A stretch of 64,000 nucleotides of DNA from Rhodobacterales bacterium 32-67-9 (GTDB taxonomy: Bacteria > Pseudomonadota > Alphaproteobacteria > Rhodobacterales > Rhodobacteraceae): NCBI GenBank assembly GCA_002280515.1, contig NCEA01000024.1, positions 1 to 64,000 on the forward strand, written 5' to 3'. This document shows, one piece after another, positions 26,200 to 35,649 of this stretch (positions are counted from its first letter, which is position 1; each line of letters starts with the position of its first letter). The notes beneath the pieces are model-generated. The model did no database searches. It saw only the letters and a program-made list of their open reading frames with translations, and had not been told where the DNA came from. Both the position numbers and the translations under genes were made by a program.

Positions 26200-26823
26200 T
26201 TACGCAACTTTTGCCGTCAACTTTGAAACAATTAGGCGGAACGGTACGAGTGCCACAATCGCGAGCGACAGCTTGACAAGCCAGTCGGCGCTGGCGAGCG
26301 AGACCCAGAGTGGCGCGTCGGGACCGATGCCGAGAAGCGGCAGAACCTCTCCGGCCCAGCTCACGTCATTGGCCGGCTCAAGGAAGATCAGCGTGGCGGA
26401 GAAGGCCACCGAGAAGAAAATCGCCGTGTCGAGCGACGCGCCGATCAGGGTCGAGACGAGCGGCGCGCGCCACCAGCCCCGGTCGCGGAGCCGGTTGAAG
26501 ACATGGACGTCCATGAGCTGCGCCACGAGGAAGGCGAGGCCGGAACCGACGGCGATCCGGAGCGTCACCAGGGGCCCGAATTCCCCGATGATCCGGGTGC
26601 CGATCAGGGAACAGATCACCCCCACGACGAAGCCCGCGACAACGACCTTCCGCGCGGCGGCGGCCCCCTGAAGGCGGTTCGTGAGGTCGGTCACGAGGAA
26701 GGCGAAGGGATAGGTGAAGGCCCCCCAGGTCAGCCACTGGCCGAAGAGAAACTGCACGAGGATGTTCGAGGCCACCACGATGGCGGCCATGGCAAGGATG
26801 CCAGGGATCAGATTGCGGGTCAT
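26200..26823 (-). CDS. yhhQ: Queuosine precursor transporter (YhhQ/VUT family)
   Basis: A 207-residue inner-membrane protein with about six transmembrane helices. It has the family marks FTYPFAFLVTDLTNRLQGAAAARKVV near the N-terminus and SGLAFLVAQLMDVHVFNRLR in the middle, then TLIGASLDTAIFFSVAF. YhhQ imports preQ0/preQ1 for queuosine synthesis in tRNA. The gene stands alone. Its leader contains an A-run upstream of the start, but I could not build a preQ1 riboswitch there. Confidence 0.9.
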   Translation of the reverse strand: MTRNLIPGILAMAAIVVASNILVQFLFGQWLTWGAFTYPFAFLVTDLTNRLQGAAAARKVVVAGFVVGVICSLIGTRIIGEFGPLVTLRIAVGSGLAFLVAQLMDVHVFNRLRDRGWWRAPLVSTLIGASLDTAIFFSVAFSATLIFLEPANDVSWAGEVLPLLGIGPDAPLWVSLASADWLVKLSLAIVALVPFRLIVSKLTAKVA

Positions 26824-26916
26824 GACATATCCGTTTTTTACAAGGTCGCGGCGACTTGGCCCCCCCGCCTGTCGGGGAACGGGCGGCCTCTACGCCGTTG
26901 CGGCGCCGCGGTCAAG

Positions 26917-27807
26917 TCACTCGGTCACGCGGTAGTCGACGATCTCGGTGCGCTGGCTCGGCAGGAAATTGTCGTCCGAGATCATAGTCAGCCGGATCGC
27001 ACCCTCTGCATCCTGCCACACTGCGAGCCCTTCGAGGTTGTCATGCGTACCGGCGGGGGTCTGCACCAGAACCTCGTCTTCCGTGACATGGTCGCCGTCG
27101 AACGTGATCCGCCGAACCCGGCTCATGAACCCGATGAGCGGCCAGTAGTCCCGCTCCAGCAGATAGAGCCGCCCGTCCGGGCCGAAATCCGCCCCGACCG
27201 GCAACCAGCCGCCGTCGCGACGGAGCGTGAAGGGTTGATCCCAGACACCGTCCCGCCCGCGAAAGACCGGGATCGGCGCATGGCGCGGAATCGGGCGTTC
27301 CGGCATCGCGTAAAGCGTGCCCGCCGCGTCAATGGCCAGCGCCTCGATCCCGAAATTGACCTCGAACCCCTTGAAGAGCGTGGGCCAGTCCTCGCCCAGC
27401 CATTTCCGCCCCTCGGGGCCATAGCGCACGATGCGGTTTTCGGTCTCGTAAGACACGTAAAGCCCGCCATCGGGGGCGAAGGCGACGCCTTCGGCATCGT
27501 CCATCGGGTCCTGCACCGGCGTTCCGTGAAGCGACAGCGGGATCACCGGCGGTTCGGTTCCGACCGCAACAACCGCACCGGACGGGCCACGCGAGAAGCG
27601 GCCGCCGTAGAAAGCCGCGCTGTCGGAAACGGCGACGAAACCGAGCCCGTCCGGGCGCAGGTCGAGCGCCGAGAAGCCACCAAATTTCGGCGATGTCCCG
27701 GTCCAGACGAAGGTGCCGACATAGTCGGCGCGCGGCGCGGTGGACACCGCGCCGGTCACCGCGACTGCCGCCGCGAGGATCAGTCCGAGGCGAGAACGGC
27801 AGAGCAT
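26917..27807 (-). CDS. Secreted phytase-like esterase-domain protein (copy 2)
   Basis: A 296-residue exported protein of the same phytase-like propeller family as the gene at 21240-22124. The signal peptide is LGLILAAAVAVTGAVS. Matching blades are seen: GGFSALDLRPDGLGFVAVSD, DDAEGVAFAPDGGLYVSYE, GIEALAIDAAGTLYAMPE and NLEGLAVWQDAEGAIRLTMISDDNF. The ATG at 27807 lies inside the 3' end of mepA (28-bp overlap), so it is translated from the mepA message. The function of the family is not settled; periplasmic location is the firm part. Confidence 0.82.
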   Translation of the reverse strand: MLCRSRLGLILAAAVAVTGAVSTAPRADYVGTFVWTGTSPKFGGFSALDLRPDGLGFVAVSDSAAFYGGRFSRGPSGAVVAVGTEPPVIPLSLHGTPVQDPMDDAEGVAFAPDGGLYVSYETENRIVRYGPEGRKWLGEDWPTLFKGFEVNFGIEALAIDAAGTLYAMPERPIPRHAPIPVFRGRDGVWDQPFTLRRDGGWLPVGADFGPDGRLYLLERDYWPLIGFMSRVRRITFDGDHVTEDEVLVQTPAGTHDNLEGLAVWQDAEGAIRLTMISDDNFLPSQRTEIVDYRVTE

Positions 27808-28679
27808 TGTCTGGGCAGGTCTGCCATGGTGTATTCGCGCGACGTCTTCTTGCGCGGACCCTTTGGCTTGGTTTTCTTCGGCGGGTTCTTCAATTCGTCA
27901 AGATAGGTGGTCACCCACCAGGTCAAGGTCTCGTCGCAACCGTCCCCGCCTTTCGACAATGCGGCGACACTCGGCGTCTGGGTCTGGCAATTGCTCGATC
28001 CGGCAGGGCATTTCAGCCGGACATGGAAATGCGTGTTGTGTCCGTAAAGCGGGCGGATCTTCTGCAGCCATGCCTTATCCGAGGCGCGCGCGGTCTTGCA
28101 CATCTCGACCTTCACCGCGGCGGCAACGAAGATCCGGTCGACGCGGGGATCCGAGGCGGCGGCGCGCAGCAACTGGTGATGGGTCCTGGTCCAGTTGCCG
28201 TTGACGCGGGTCTGGTCGTCGGTCCGGACCGAGACCGAGCTGATCTTCTCGCGCTCGCCCCGGCTGAGGTTCAGGCGCGTCGGCGGCAACATCCAGATAT
28301 CGGCATCAAGCCCGATCTGGTGGCTCGCGTGGCCGGAGATCATCGGCCCGCCACGCGGCTGGCTCATGTCGCCGATGTAGAGGCCCGGCCAGCCAAGCTG
28401 GCGTGCGGTGGCCGACAGGTCTGCGACGAACTGCACCAGCGCCGGATGGCCCCAGTTACGGCTGCGGCTAAGCCGCATTGCCTGCCAAGTCGGCCCGCTT
28501 TCCGGCAGCTCGACAAAGCCCGCGCCGCAGCCCTTGGCATATGTGCCGATGGCGCTCGCCTTTTGCGCCGAGGCGGTGCGCTTGGCGCCGAACAACTGGT
28601 TCGCCAGCGGTTCGGCGGCGGCCGTGCCGCCAAGTGCAATCGCCGTCAAAAGCGCGAAAATTCCGCCGATACGTTTCAA
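27780..28679 (-). CDS. mepA: Penicillin-insensitive murein endopeptidase MepA
   Basis: A 299-residue periplasmic metallopeptidase (M74) that cuts D-Ala-meso-DAP cross-links in peptidoglycan. A signal peptide (IGGIFALLTAIALGGTAAA) precedes the catalytic domain. The zinc-ligand regions read ISGHASHQIGLDADIW and HFHVRLKCP, and GNWTRTHHQLL is also typical. The start is TTG 28679, which overlaps the stop of the upstream transporter as TTGA and has GGAGAG 5 bp upstream. No ATG in frame precedes the signal peptide. The 3' end overlaps the phytase-like gene by 28 bp, so MFS, mepA and the esterase form one coupled operon. Confidence 0.9.
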   Translation of the reverse strand: MKRIGGIFALLTAIALGGTAAAEPLANQLFGAKRTASAQKASAIGTYAKGCGAGFVELPESGPTWQAMRLSRSRNWGHPALVQFVADLSATARQLGWPGLYIGDMSQPRGGPMISGHASHQIGLDADIWMLPPTRLNLSRGEREKISSVSVRTDDQTRVNGNWTRTHHQLLRAAASDPRVDRIFVAAAVKVEMCKTARASDKAWLQKIRPLYGHNTHFHVRLKCPAGSSNCQTQTPSVAALSKGGDGCDETLTWWVTTYLDELKNPPKKTKPKGPRKKTSREYTMADLPRQCSAVLASD

Positions 28680-30043
28680 CTCCGCTCTCCATAAGGCTTG
28701 ACCCATCTCAGGACGATCATGCCGACGAGGAAGAGAACGATCAACGGAATCGAAATGCCGATCCGCTGCGATCCGCTGATCGTGGTGATGACCGCGATGG
28801 AAAAGGGCGCGATGAAGGCGGTGGCTTTTCCCGACAGGGCGTAGAGGCCGAAGGATTCGGCCGCCCGCGCCTGCGTCGTGTGGAAAACCATCATCGTCCG
28901 GCTTGCAGACTGGATCGAGCCGCCCGCCGCGCCGATCAGGATGCCGCAGGCATAGAAGATGTAGTCCGGCAGCGCCGAGCCCTCGGCGAACGGCAGGCAG
29001 TAGAAGGCATCGCGCGACATGCCCGCGATGACGAGGCAGACCGCGATCAGCACGACCATGGCGATCTTGATGACCGGCTTCGGCCCTCGCGCGCTGTCCA
29101 TCTTGCCGCCGAGCCAGGCGAAAAGCGCGCCCGAGATCGCCCCGACGATGCCGAAGACGCCGATCTTGGTCACCGACCAGCCAAGCACACCCGAGGCATA
29201 GACCCCGCCGAAGCCGTAAAGTGCGTTCAGCGCGTCGCGGTAGAACATCGAGCTGACGAGGTGGGCGGCAAGGCTCTGCCGCCCCTTCAGCGATTTCACG
29301 AGGCGCCAGAGATCGGCCATCGCGGCGGCGGAGCTGAACTTGCGCGCCGGCCCCTTCGGTTCGCGCACCCAGGCGAAAAAGGGGATCATGAAGACGATAT
29401 ACCAGACCGCCGTCAGGGGCCCGACCGCCCGCGTCCCCTCGCGCGTCGCCGGATCGAGGCCGAGCACGGGATCGAGGCCGATCAGCGTCTTTCCGGTCGC
29501 ACCACTCTCGGCGAACAGCAGCAGCATGATCACCAGCGCCACGATCCCTCCGACATAGCCGAAGGCAAAGCCGGAGCCGGACACCTTGCCCATGTCCGCG
29601 TCGCCGGTGAGGGCGGGCATCAGCGAATTGGTGAAGATCGTCGCGAATTCCATGCCGATCAGGCCAAGCCCGAACCAGATCATGGCGCGCAACAAGTCCG
29701 GCTCTCCGGGCATCAGGGTCCAGAGCATCCAGGAACCGACGACATAGAAGGCCGAGAAGAACCAGATCCAGATCATGCGCTTGCCCGTTCCGTCGGCGAT
29801 GGCACCCAGGATCGGGGCGAGAACCGCGATGATCACGCCCGAAACCGTCTGCCCCCAGCCCCAATAGGCCTGCGCGGCGGCCCCCGCGGCCTCGGTATCA
29901 AGCCCCTGACCAACGAAATGCGCCCGCGCGACCTCGGCGAAATAGGGGCCGAAGACGAAGGTCAGGCATAGCGTATTGTAAGGCTGGCTCGCCCAGTCGA
30001 AGAACCACCAGCCCCAGATGCGCTTCCTCGCCGATACCGTCAT
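28676..30043 (-). CDS. UMF1-family MFS transporter
   Basis: A 455-residue, ~12-helix transporter of the UMF1/Atg22-like branch of the major facilitator superfamily. The N-terminus WGWWFFDWASQPYNTLCLTFVFGPYFAE is characteristic (FDWANSAY-like), and APILGAIADGTGKR is the MFS loop 2-3 motif. Atg22 exports amino acids from vacuoles; the bacterial substrate is unknown, though linkage to mepA suggests cell-wall turnover products. ATG 30043 has GAGGGGCAGGA upstream. It overlaps mepA by 4 bp. Confidence 0.85.
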   Translation of the reverse strand: MTVSARKRIWGWWFFDWASQPYNTLCLTFVFGPYFAEVARAHFVGQGLDTEAAGAAAQAYWGWGQTVSGVIIAVLAPILGAIADGTGKRMIWIWFFSAFYVVGSWMLWTLMPGEPDLLRAMIWFGLGLIGMEFATIFTNSLMPALTGDADMGKVSGSGFAFGYVGGIVALVIMLLLFAESGATGKTLIGLDPVLGLDPATREGTRAVGPLTAVWYIVFMIPFFAWVREPKGPARKFSSAAAMADLWRLVKSLKGRQSLAAHLVSSMFYRDALNALYGFGGVYASGVLGWSVTKIGVFGIVGAISGALFAWLGGKMDSARGPKPVIKIAMVVLIAVCLVIAGMSRDAFYCLPFAEGSALPDYIFYACGILIGAAGGSIQSASRTMMVFHTTQARAAESFGLYALSGKATAFIAPFSIAVITTISGSQRIGISIPLIVLFLVGMIVLRWVKPYGERS

Positions 30044-30136
30044 GTCCTGCCCCTCGCCTGTTGCCGGGATGAAGCCCCAAAACCGGTTCGGGCGCAAGCT
30101 TGGGCTGGTGGCCGCAAGGGGCGGACGGCGCCGGGG

Positions 30137-30667
30137 TCAGCGTTCCGGCGGCCAGAGCCGGTCCGCATCCGCCGCAATCCAGGCTTTGACCCAACCTGGC
30201 AGTTCGGGGCTTTGCACCGGCTGGCCGAGCGCGGCCAGCACCTCGGCCGGCGGCACGATCCCGGATTTCGAGGTAACGGCCGAGCGCAGGAGCATGTGGC
30301 TGGTGCAGTCGCCGCCGCGCCACATGCTCTGCTCGATGTAGATGAAGCGCGCGTCCCAGCCGATGCAGCGGCTGACGATCTCCAGCCGGTCGAACATCCG
30401 GACCCTGCGGCGGTAACGCAGCGTGTTGCCCGCGACCGTGATCCCCCAGCGATGCCTGCGGATCAGATCGCCAAGCCCGGTGCGCATGGCAAGCGGGATG
30501 CGGCCAAGGTCGTAAAGCGTCAGCGTCCGGCCGTTGTTGAGTTCCACCCAGATGTCGAGGTCCCAGGGCCAGCAGATGTGGTGCGAGACATGGGCCTCGG
30601 TAATCCCGAGCGGCGCTGCGCGGCGGTTCTTCCAGATCTCTTTCGCCATGCGGACAAAGGGATACAT
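30137..30667 (-). CDS. Acyl-CoA thioesterase-like (4HBT/THEM6-type) protein
   Basis: A 176-residue hot-dog fold protein. LDIWVELNNGRTLTLYDLGRI matches the substrate-pocket helix region of 4-hydroxybenzoyl-CoA thioesterase-like proteins. A later GNTLRYRRRVRMFDRLEIVSRCIGWDARFIYIEQ gives the long central strands. Proteins of this branch (THEM6/YbgC-like) are presumed to hydrolyse acyl thioesters, but the substrate is not known. ATG at 30667 begins the reading frame. It lies 93 bp upstream of the transporter and may share its transcript. Confidence 0.75.
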   Translation of the reverse strand: MYPFVRMAKEIWKNRRAAPLGITEAHVSHHICWPWDLDIWVELNNGRTLTLYDLGRIPLAMRTGLGDLIRRHRWGITVAGNTLRYRRRVRMFDRLEIVSRCIGWDARFIYIEQSMWRGGDCTSHMLLRSAVTSKSGIVPPAEVLAALGQPVQSPELPGWVKAWIAADADRLWPPER

Positions 30668-30804
30668 CGGCAGTTCCTTTCACGGATCTGCCTGAGGCGT
30701 GTCGCAGGGCGGGCCGCAGGTCAACCGGCGACGTTGCGTTAGATGGTTGCGGAAGCGGCGCTTGCCGCTTACCTCTGGTCCGACGCTAACGGCCGGAGAC
30801 GCTT

Positions 30805-31098
30805 ATGGGTTCGCTTTTCGAGGCTCTGATGATCATCCTCAATGTGGTCTGGTTCATCATGATCGCGCATATCATCATGTCCTGGCTCCTGAATTTTCAG
30901 GTCCTGAACATCCGCCAGCCGATGGTCAGCCAGATCTGGTACGGACTGAACCGTCTGCTGGAGCCGATCTATGCGCCGATCCGGCGGTTCCTGCCGCAGA
31001 CGCCGGGGCTCGACCTCGCGCCGCTCGTCGCCTTCATCGCTCTGATCATCCTGCAGCGCGTGCTGATTAACAATGCGGGCTTCTTCTACGGCTACTGA
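30805..31098 (+). CDS. YggT family membrane protein
   Basis: A 97-residue inner-membrane protein with two hydrophobic regions (IILNVVWFIMIAHIIMSWLL and LAPLVAFIALIILQRVLI) separated by the family signature LEPIYAPIRRFLPQTPGLDLAPLV. YggT proteins are linked to cell division, osmotic shock resistance and PSII assembly in various bacteria, but their activity is unknown. recQ starts 64 bp downstream on the same strand. Confidence 0.9.
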   Translation: MGSLFEALMIILNVVWFIMIAHIIMSWLLNFQVLNIRQPMVSQIWYGLNRLLEPIYAPIRRFLPQTPGLDLAPLVAFIALIILQRVLINNAGFFYGY

Positions 31099-31162
31099 GC
31101 CTTGCCCATGACGGGCGGCTGTGACAGGGTCGCGGGCAATCGAGCAACAAGAACCGCGAGCC

Positions 31163-33205
31163 ATGACCCGCGCCGAGGATCTTCTCTCCTCCGTATTCGG
31201 ATTCTCCGAGTTTCGACCCGGTCAGGCCGAGATCGTCGCGGCCGTCGCCGAGGGACGGAACGCGCTCGCCATCATGCCGACGGGCGGCGGCAAGTCGCTG
31301 TGCTTCCAGCTTCCGGCGCTGATGCGCGAGGGGGTGACGGTCGTCATCTCGCCTCTCATCGCGCTGATGCGCGATCAGGTCCGCTCGCTGCGTGAAGCCG
31401 GGGTCGAGGCCGGGGCGCTGACCTCGGGCAATACCGAGGAAGAGACGGAGGCGGTTTTCGCCGCCCTTGACGCGGGCCGCCTGAAACTCCTCTACATGGC
31501 GCCGGAACGGCTTGCCACGGGCGGCACGCTGACGCTTCTCAGGCGGATCGGCACCGCGCTGATCGCGGTGGACGAGGCGCATTGCGTCAGCCAATGGGGC
31601 CACGATTTCCGTCCCGACTACCTTCGGATCGGCGAATTGCGGCGGGCGCTGAACGTGCCCCTGGCCGCCTTCACCGCGACGGCGGACGAAGAGACGCGGG
31701 GCGAGATCGTCACCCGGCTGTTCGACGGGGCGGAACCGCAGACCTTCCTGCGCGGCTTCGACCGGCCCAACATCCACCTCGCCTTCGCGGTGAAGGACCA
31801 GCCCCGCCAGCAGATCCTGGGCTTCGCCGCCGCGAGGAAGGGCCAGTCGGGCATCGTCTATACCGCCACCCGCGCCAAGACCGAGACGCTGGCACAGGCG
31901 CTGCGCGAGGCGGGCCATTCCGCCTGCCACTATCACGGCGGCATGGACCCGGACGACCGGCGCGAGGTAGAGGCCCGGTTCCAGCGCGAAGACGGGCTGA
32001 TCGTCGTCGCCACGGTGGCCTTCGGCATGGGCATCGACAAGCCCGACATCCGCTGGGTCGCCCATGCCGACCTGCCGAAGTCGATCGAGGCCTATTACCA
32101 GGAGATCGGCCGCGCCGGTCGCGATGGCGCACCGGCCGAGACGCTGACGCTCTACGGCCCCGATGACATCCGCCTCCGCCGCGCCCAGGTCGACGAGGGG
32201 CTGGCACCGGCCGATCGCAAGGCGGCCGACCACGCCAGGCTGAACGCGCTTCTCGGTCTGGCCGAGGCGACGGGCTGCCGGCGCCAGCGATTGCTCGGCT
32301 ATTTCGGCGAAGCGGCGGAGCCCTGCGGCAACTGCGACCTCTGCGACACGCCACCCGACATCTTCGACGGGACCGAAGCGGTCAGGAAGGCGCTGTCGGC
32401 TATTCTGAGGACTGGCGAGAGCTTCGGCGCGGGGCATCTGATCGACATCCTCACCGGCGCCGGGACCGACAAGATCCGTGAACGCCGGCATGACGAACTG
32501 CCGACCTACGGGGTCGGCCGCGACCTGCCGAAGGCGCAATGGCAGGCAGTGTTCCGGCAGATGATGGGGCACGACCTGATCCGCCCCGATCCCGAGAGGC
32601 ACGGTGCCTTCCGGATGACCGAGGCCGCGCGGCCGATTCTGCGCGGCGAGGCGTCAATCACGCTCCGGCGCGACACGATCCGCAAGGCGGTCGGAGGGCC
32701 GGCGGTCAAGACGCTCGTGTCGGACGAGGACGCGCCGCTTCTTTCGGCGCTGAAGGCGAAGCGGCGGGCGCTCGCCGAGGCGGCGCGGGTGCCAGCCTAT
32801 GTGATCTTTCCCGACCGCACCCTGATCGAGATGGCCGAACGGCGCCCCGCGACGCTCGACCAGATGGCACGGGTGAACGGGGTCGGCGCGAAGAAGCTTG
32901 AAAGCTACGGTGCGGCGTTTCTGGAGGTCATCACCGGTGCCAGCGAGGCGGTGCACCCGGCCCGGATGAAGCTGGCCGGACGGGCGGAAGGCGCGCTTTT
33001 CGATCAGCTTCTTGCCGCGCAGGCGGAGCTTTCCCGGGGCGAGGACGGCACCGGTAAGTACCTGTCCTGCACCCATACCACGCTGAAGAAAGTCGCCGAA
33101 TCGCGGCCCGGATCGCTGGCCGAGCTGGAACGGATCGCCGGGATGGGCGATCAGAAGGCGGAACGGTTCGGGGCCGCCTTCCTCGCGATTGTCGGCGCCG
33201 GGTAA
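31163..33205 (+). CDS. recQ: ATP-dependent DNA helicase RecQ
   Basis: A 680-residue 3'-5' DNA helicase of the RecF recombination pathway. Motif 0 FGFSEFRPGQAEIV, Walker A IMPTGGGKSLCFQLPAL, DEAHCVSQWGHDFRPDY (motif II plus the aromatic loop) and FTATAD (motif III) are all present. YYQEIGRAGRDG forms motif VI. The zinc-binding cysteines are in CRRQRLLGYFGE and CGNCDLC. A winged-helix RQC region follows, and two HRDC-like repeats lie at the C-terminus (LIEMAERRPATLDQMARVNG, SRPGSLAELERIAGMG). ATG 31163 matches the family start; the upstream GTG at 31121 adds non-conserved residues. Confidence 0.93.
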   Translation: MTRAEDLLSSVFGFSEFRPGQAEIVAAVAEGRNALAIMPTGGGKSLCFQLPALMREGVTVVISPLIALMRDQVRSLREAGVEAGALTSGNTEEETEAVFAALDAGRLKLLYMAPERLATGGTLTLLRRIGTALIAVDEAHCVSQWGHDFRPDYLRIGELRRALNVPLAAFTATADEETRGEIVTRLFDGAEPQTFLRGFDRPNIHLAFAVKDQPRQQILGFAAARKGQSGIVYTATRAKTETLAQALREAGHSACHYHGGMDPDDRREVEARFQREDGLIVVATVAFGMGIDKPDIRWVAHADLPKSIEAYYQEIGRAGRDGAPAETLTLYGPDDIRLRRAQVDEGLAPADRKAADHARLNALLGLAEATGCRRQRLLGYFGEAAEPCGNCDLCDTPPDIFDGTEAVRKALSAILRTGESFGAGHLIDILTGAGTDKIRERRHDELPTYGVGRDLPKAQWQAVFRQMMGHDLIRPDPERHGAFRMTEAARPILRGEASITLRRDTIRKAVGGPAVKTLVSDEDAPLLSALKAKRRALAEAARVPAYVIFPDRTLIEMAERRPATLDQMARVNGVGAKKLESYGAAFLEVITGASEAVHPARMKLAGRAEGALFDQLLAAQAELSRGEDGTGKYLSCTHTTLKKVAESRPGSLAELERIAGMGDQKAERFGAAFLAIVGAG

Positions 33206-33264
33206 AGGTCGGAGGGACCAGACGGGCAAACCTGCCTGCACCCACATTACCGACCAGGACCAGT

Positions 33265-35487
33265 TCAGGCCAGTGCGCCGGACGCCGAGGGAATGGCAGG
33301 GCGGGCGATGGCGGGACAGTGCTCGGCGATCTGTGCCGCGATGGCCGTCTTCTTCAGCGGCTTCGTCAGGTAGTGGTCGATTCCGGCGGCGAGGATCGAC
33401 ACGCGGTCACCCTCCATCGCATGCGCGGTGAGGGCAACGATGGGCACCGGGGCAAGACCGCGCTCCGCCTCGATCGCGCGGATCGCACGGGCCGCCTCGC
33501 GGCCGTCCATTTCGGGCATGGAAATGTCCATGAAGATCATGTCGGGCCGGAAACTGCGCCACAGTTCGACCGCCTCGCGGCCATTTCCGGCGAACTCAAG
33601 CTCGATATCGAAATCGGCGACCATCTTGCGAAAGACGAGTTGGTTCGTGCGGTTGTCCTCGGCCGCAAGTACCCGCATCGCGCGCGCGCTGTCGCCGTCC
33701 GGCTCGGCCGGTGCGGCGGCGACGGGCACGAAGTCGGCGGCCCTGGCGGGATGCGACAAGTCCTGAAGCACCTTCAGAAGCTGACTTCTCAAGGTCGGTT
33801 TCTGCAGCACCGCCGCCATCTCGGACATCCGGTCCCCCGCAGCGTCGGGCTGCGACGACAGGAGCAGGATCGGCGCGGCCACACCCGCTGCCCGGATCCG
33901 GTCGGCAAGCTCCGGCCCGTCCATCTCGGGCATGTCGTGATCGGTCAGGATCACGTCGAAGGCGGGACCGGACGCCAGCGCCTGCAACGCCTCGGACGGG
34001 GTCCGGCACTTCGTCACCTCAAGCCCGTAGGTTTCGAGCTGGCGTTCGAGGATCTCCCGGTTGATCTGCACGTCATCGATGATCAGCGCCCGTTTCAGAA
34101 GGACCGGCTGATCAGCCTGGGGCAGGATGCCGGCAGGCTCCGCCGGCGACAGGGTGACCCTGAAGCCGAAACAGGAACCCTGTCCCGGCTCGCTGTCGAC
34201 CCAGATCCTGCCGCCCATCAGTTCCACAAGCTGCCGGGTTATGGCGAGGCCGAGGCCGGTGCCTTCGAACTTGCGGTTCGACTGATCCTCGACCTGGTTG
34301 AATTCGCCGAAGATGTGGTCGACATGGTCGGCCGCGATGCCGATGCCGGTATCCTCGATCGTGATGTGCAGGTCGTAGTCGCGGTCGGCCCGTTCGATCC
34401 CTACGACACGTGCCAAAACATGACCCACGGTGGTGAATTTCACCGCGTTGCCGACGAGATTGGTGAAAATCTGCCGCATCCGCCCGGGGTCCGCGACATA
34501 CCTTGTGGGCAGGAAAAGATCGAAGTCGACCAGCAGCTTCAGCCCCTTTTCCCGCGCCTTCGGTTGCAGGAGAAGCATCACTTCGTGCAGGCAGCGTTCC
34601 AGATCGAAGGGCTCGGGGTAGAGCCGCATCTTCTCCGCCTCGATCTTGGAATAGTCGAGCACGTCGTTGATGATCACCAGAAGCGCCTCGCCCGAGGACT
34701 TGATCGTCTCGGCAAAGAGCCGCTGGTCCTCGGTCAGGGCGGTTTCGCACAGAAGCTCGGCCATGCCGACGACCCCGTTCATCGGCGTCCGGATCTCGTG
34801 GCTCATGTTGGCGAGGAAGGCGGATTTGGCGCGGTTCGCGGCCTCGGCCTTGGCGCGCGCCTCTTCCAGTTCGGCCTCGCGCTCCATCGCCTCAGTGATG
34901 TCGAGCGCCAGCGAGACGAGTTCGCCGGCCTCGCCGCGATGATCGACGAAGCGGATATGGCGGCCGTCGTTGAGGCGCACCGCCTTCGGCTCGATCTCGT
35001 CCCGGGCCAGCCGTTCGAGCATCTGGTGGCGCCAGTCCTGCGCATCCTCACCCTCTAGCTCGGCCACCTCGTCGGCGAGAACCTCCAGTATCCTGTGATA
35101 GCCGTCACCCAGCCTGATGTCGGCGGCCCCGAAAAGGTTCAGGTAGACCTGATTGGCAATGACGAGACGGGCATCGACGTCGAAGACGGCGAAACCGTCT
35201 CCGATGGTTTCCATCGCGTCCCAGAGCCGGCGTTGCGCCGCCGCCGCCTCACCATTGGCCCTTTCGAGATCATGAAGGACCTGGCTGTTCTGGCCTTTCA
35301 GCGATTCGGCCTCGCACCGGGCGAGTTCCAGCCCGTGGCGTTGTTCGACGATCTGGTCGGAAAGGCTGCGCGCATGGCTCGAAAGCTGCGAATTCGCAGC
35401 GAAGAGTTCGCGTTTCTTTTGCTCCAGAAGCCGCTCCGCCGCGAGCCGCGCCCGCCGTTCCTTCGCCAGTTTCTCGGCAATGCTCAA
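33265..35487 (-). CDS. Cytosolic hybrid histidine kinase (PAS-HisKA-HATPase-REC-REC)
   Basis: A 740-residue hybrid sensor kinase without transmembrane segments. An N-terminal coiled coil (1-85) is followed by a PAS domain (about 86-200). HisKA has the phospho-accepting His 230 in NMSHEIRTPMNG. The HATPase_c domain contains NLVGNAVKFT (N box), EDTGIGI (G1) and GTGLGLAI (G2). Two receiver domains follow, with phospho-acceptor Asp in TDHDMPEMDG and FMDISMPEMDG. I chose TTG 35487, with GGAGCGGAGA just upstream; ATG 35538 is an in-frame alternative with a poor site. The much longer open frame upstream (to 37719) is antisense to another gene. No HPt or response regulator is adjacent, so the output partner is unknown. 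Confidence 0.9.
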   Translation of the reverse strand: MSIAEKLAKERRARLAAERLLEQKKRELFAANSQLSSHARSLSDQIVEQRHGLELARCEAESLKGQNSQVLHDLERANGEAAAAQRRLWDAMETIGDGFAVFDVDARLVIANQVYLNLFGAADIRLGDGYHRILEVLADEVAELEGEDAQDWRHQMLERLARDEIEPKAVRLNDGRHIRFVDHRGEAGELVSLALDITEAMEREAELEEARAKAEAANRAKSAFLANMSHEIRTPMNGVVGMAELLCETALTEDQRLFAETIKSSGEALLVIINDVLDYSKIEAEKMRLYPEPFDLERCLHEVMLLLQPKAREKGLKLLVDFDLFLPTRYVADPGRMRQIFTNLVGNAVKFTTVGHVLARVVGIERADRDYDLHITIEDTGIGIAADHVDHIFGEFNQVEDQSNRKFEGTGLGLAITRQLVELMGGRIWVDSEPGQGSCFGFRVTLSPAEPAGILPQADQPVLLKRALIIDDVQINREILERQLETYGLEVTKCRTPSEALQALASGPAFDVILTDHDMPEMDGPELADRIRAAGVAAPILLLSSQPDAAGDRMSEMAAVLQKPTLRSQLLKVLQDLSHPARAADFVPVAAAPAEPDGDSARAMRVLAAEDNRTNQLVFRKMVADFDIELEFAGNGREAVELWRSFRPDMIFMDISMPEMDGREAARAIRAIEAERGLAPVPIVALTAHAMEGDRVSILAAGIDHYLTKPLKKTAIAAQIAEHCPAIARPAIPSASGALA

Positions 35488-35649
35488 GATCGTCTCCGCT
35501 CCGTCCGCGCCGCACCGCCCTGCGCGCTGGCCAACCATGGCGATACGATGTGAATGAAGGCTTAAACCGGCTGGTGCCGGTGTCCCGCGCTTGCCAATCC
35601 CGCGACCCTCGTGCCAGCATCCCGGCATTGCCCGGGACAGGAGATTTCG

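Noticed and set aside
26824-26916. preQ1 riboswitch upstream of yhhQ
   Set aside because: There is a suggestive TTGTAAAAAACGG tail before the start, but I could not form the required P1 stem and loop pseudoknot from the upstream bases.
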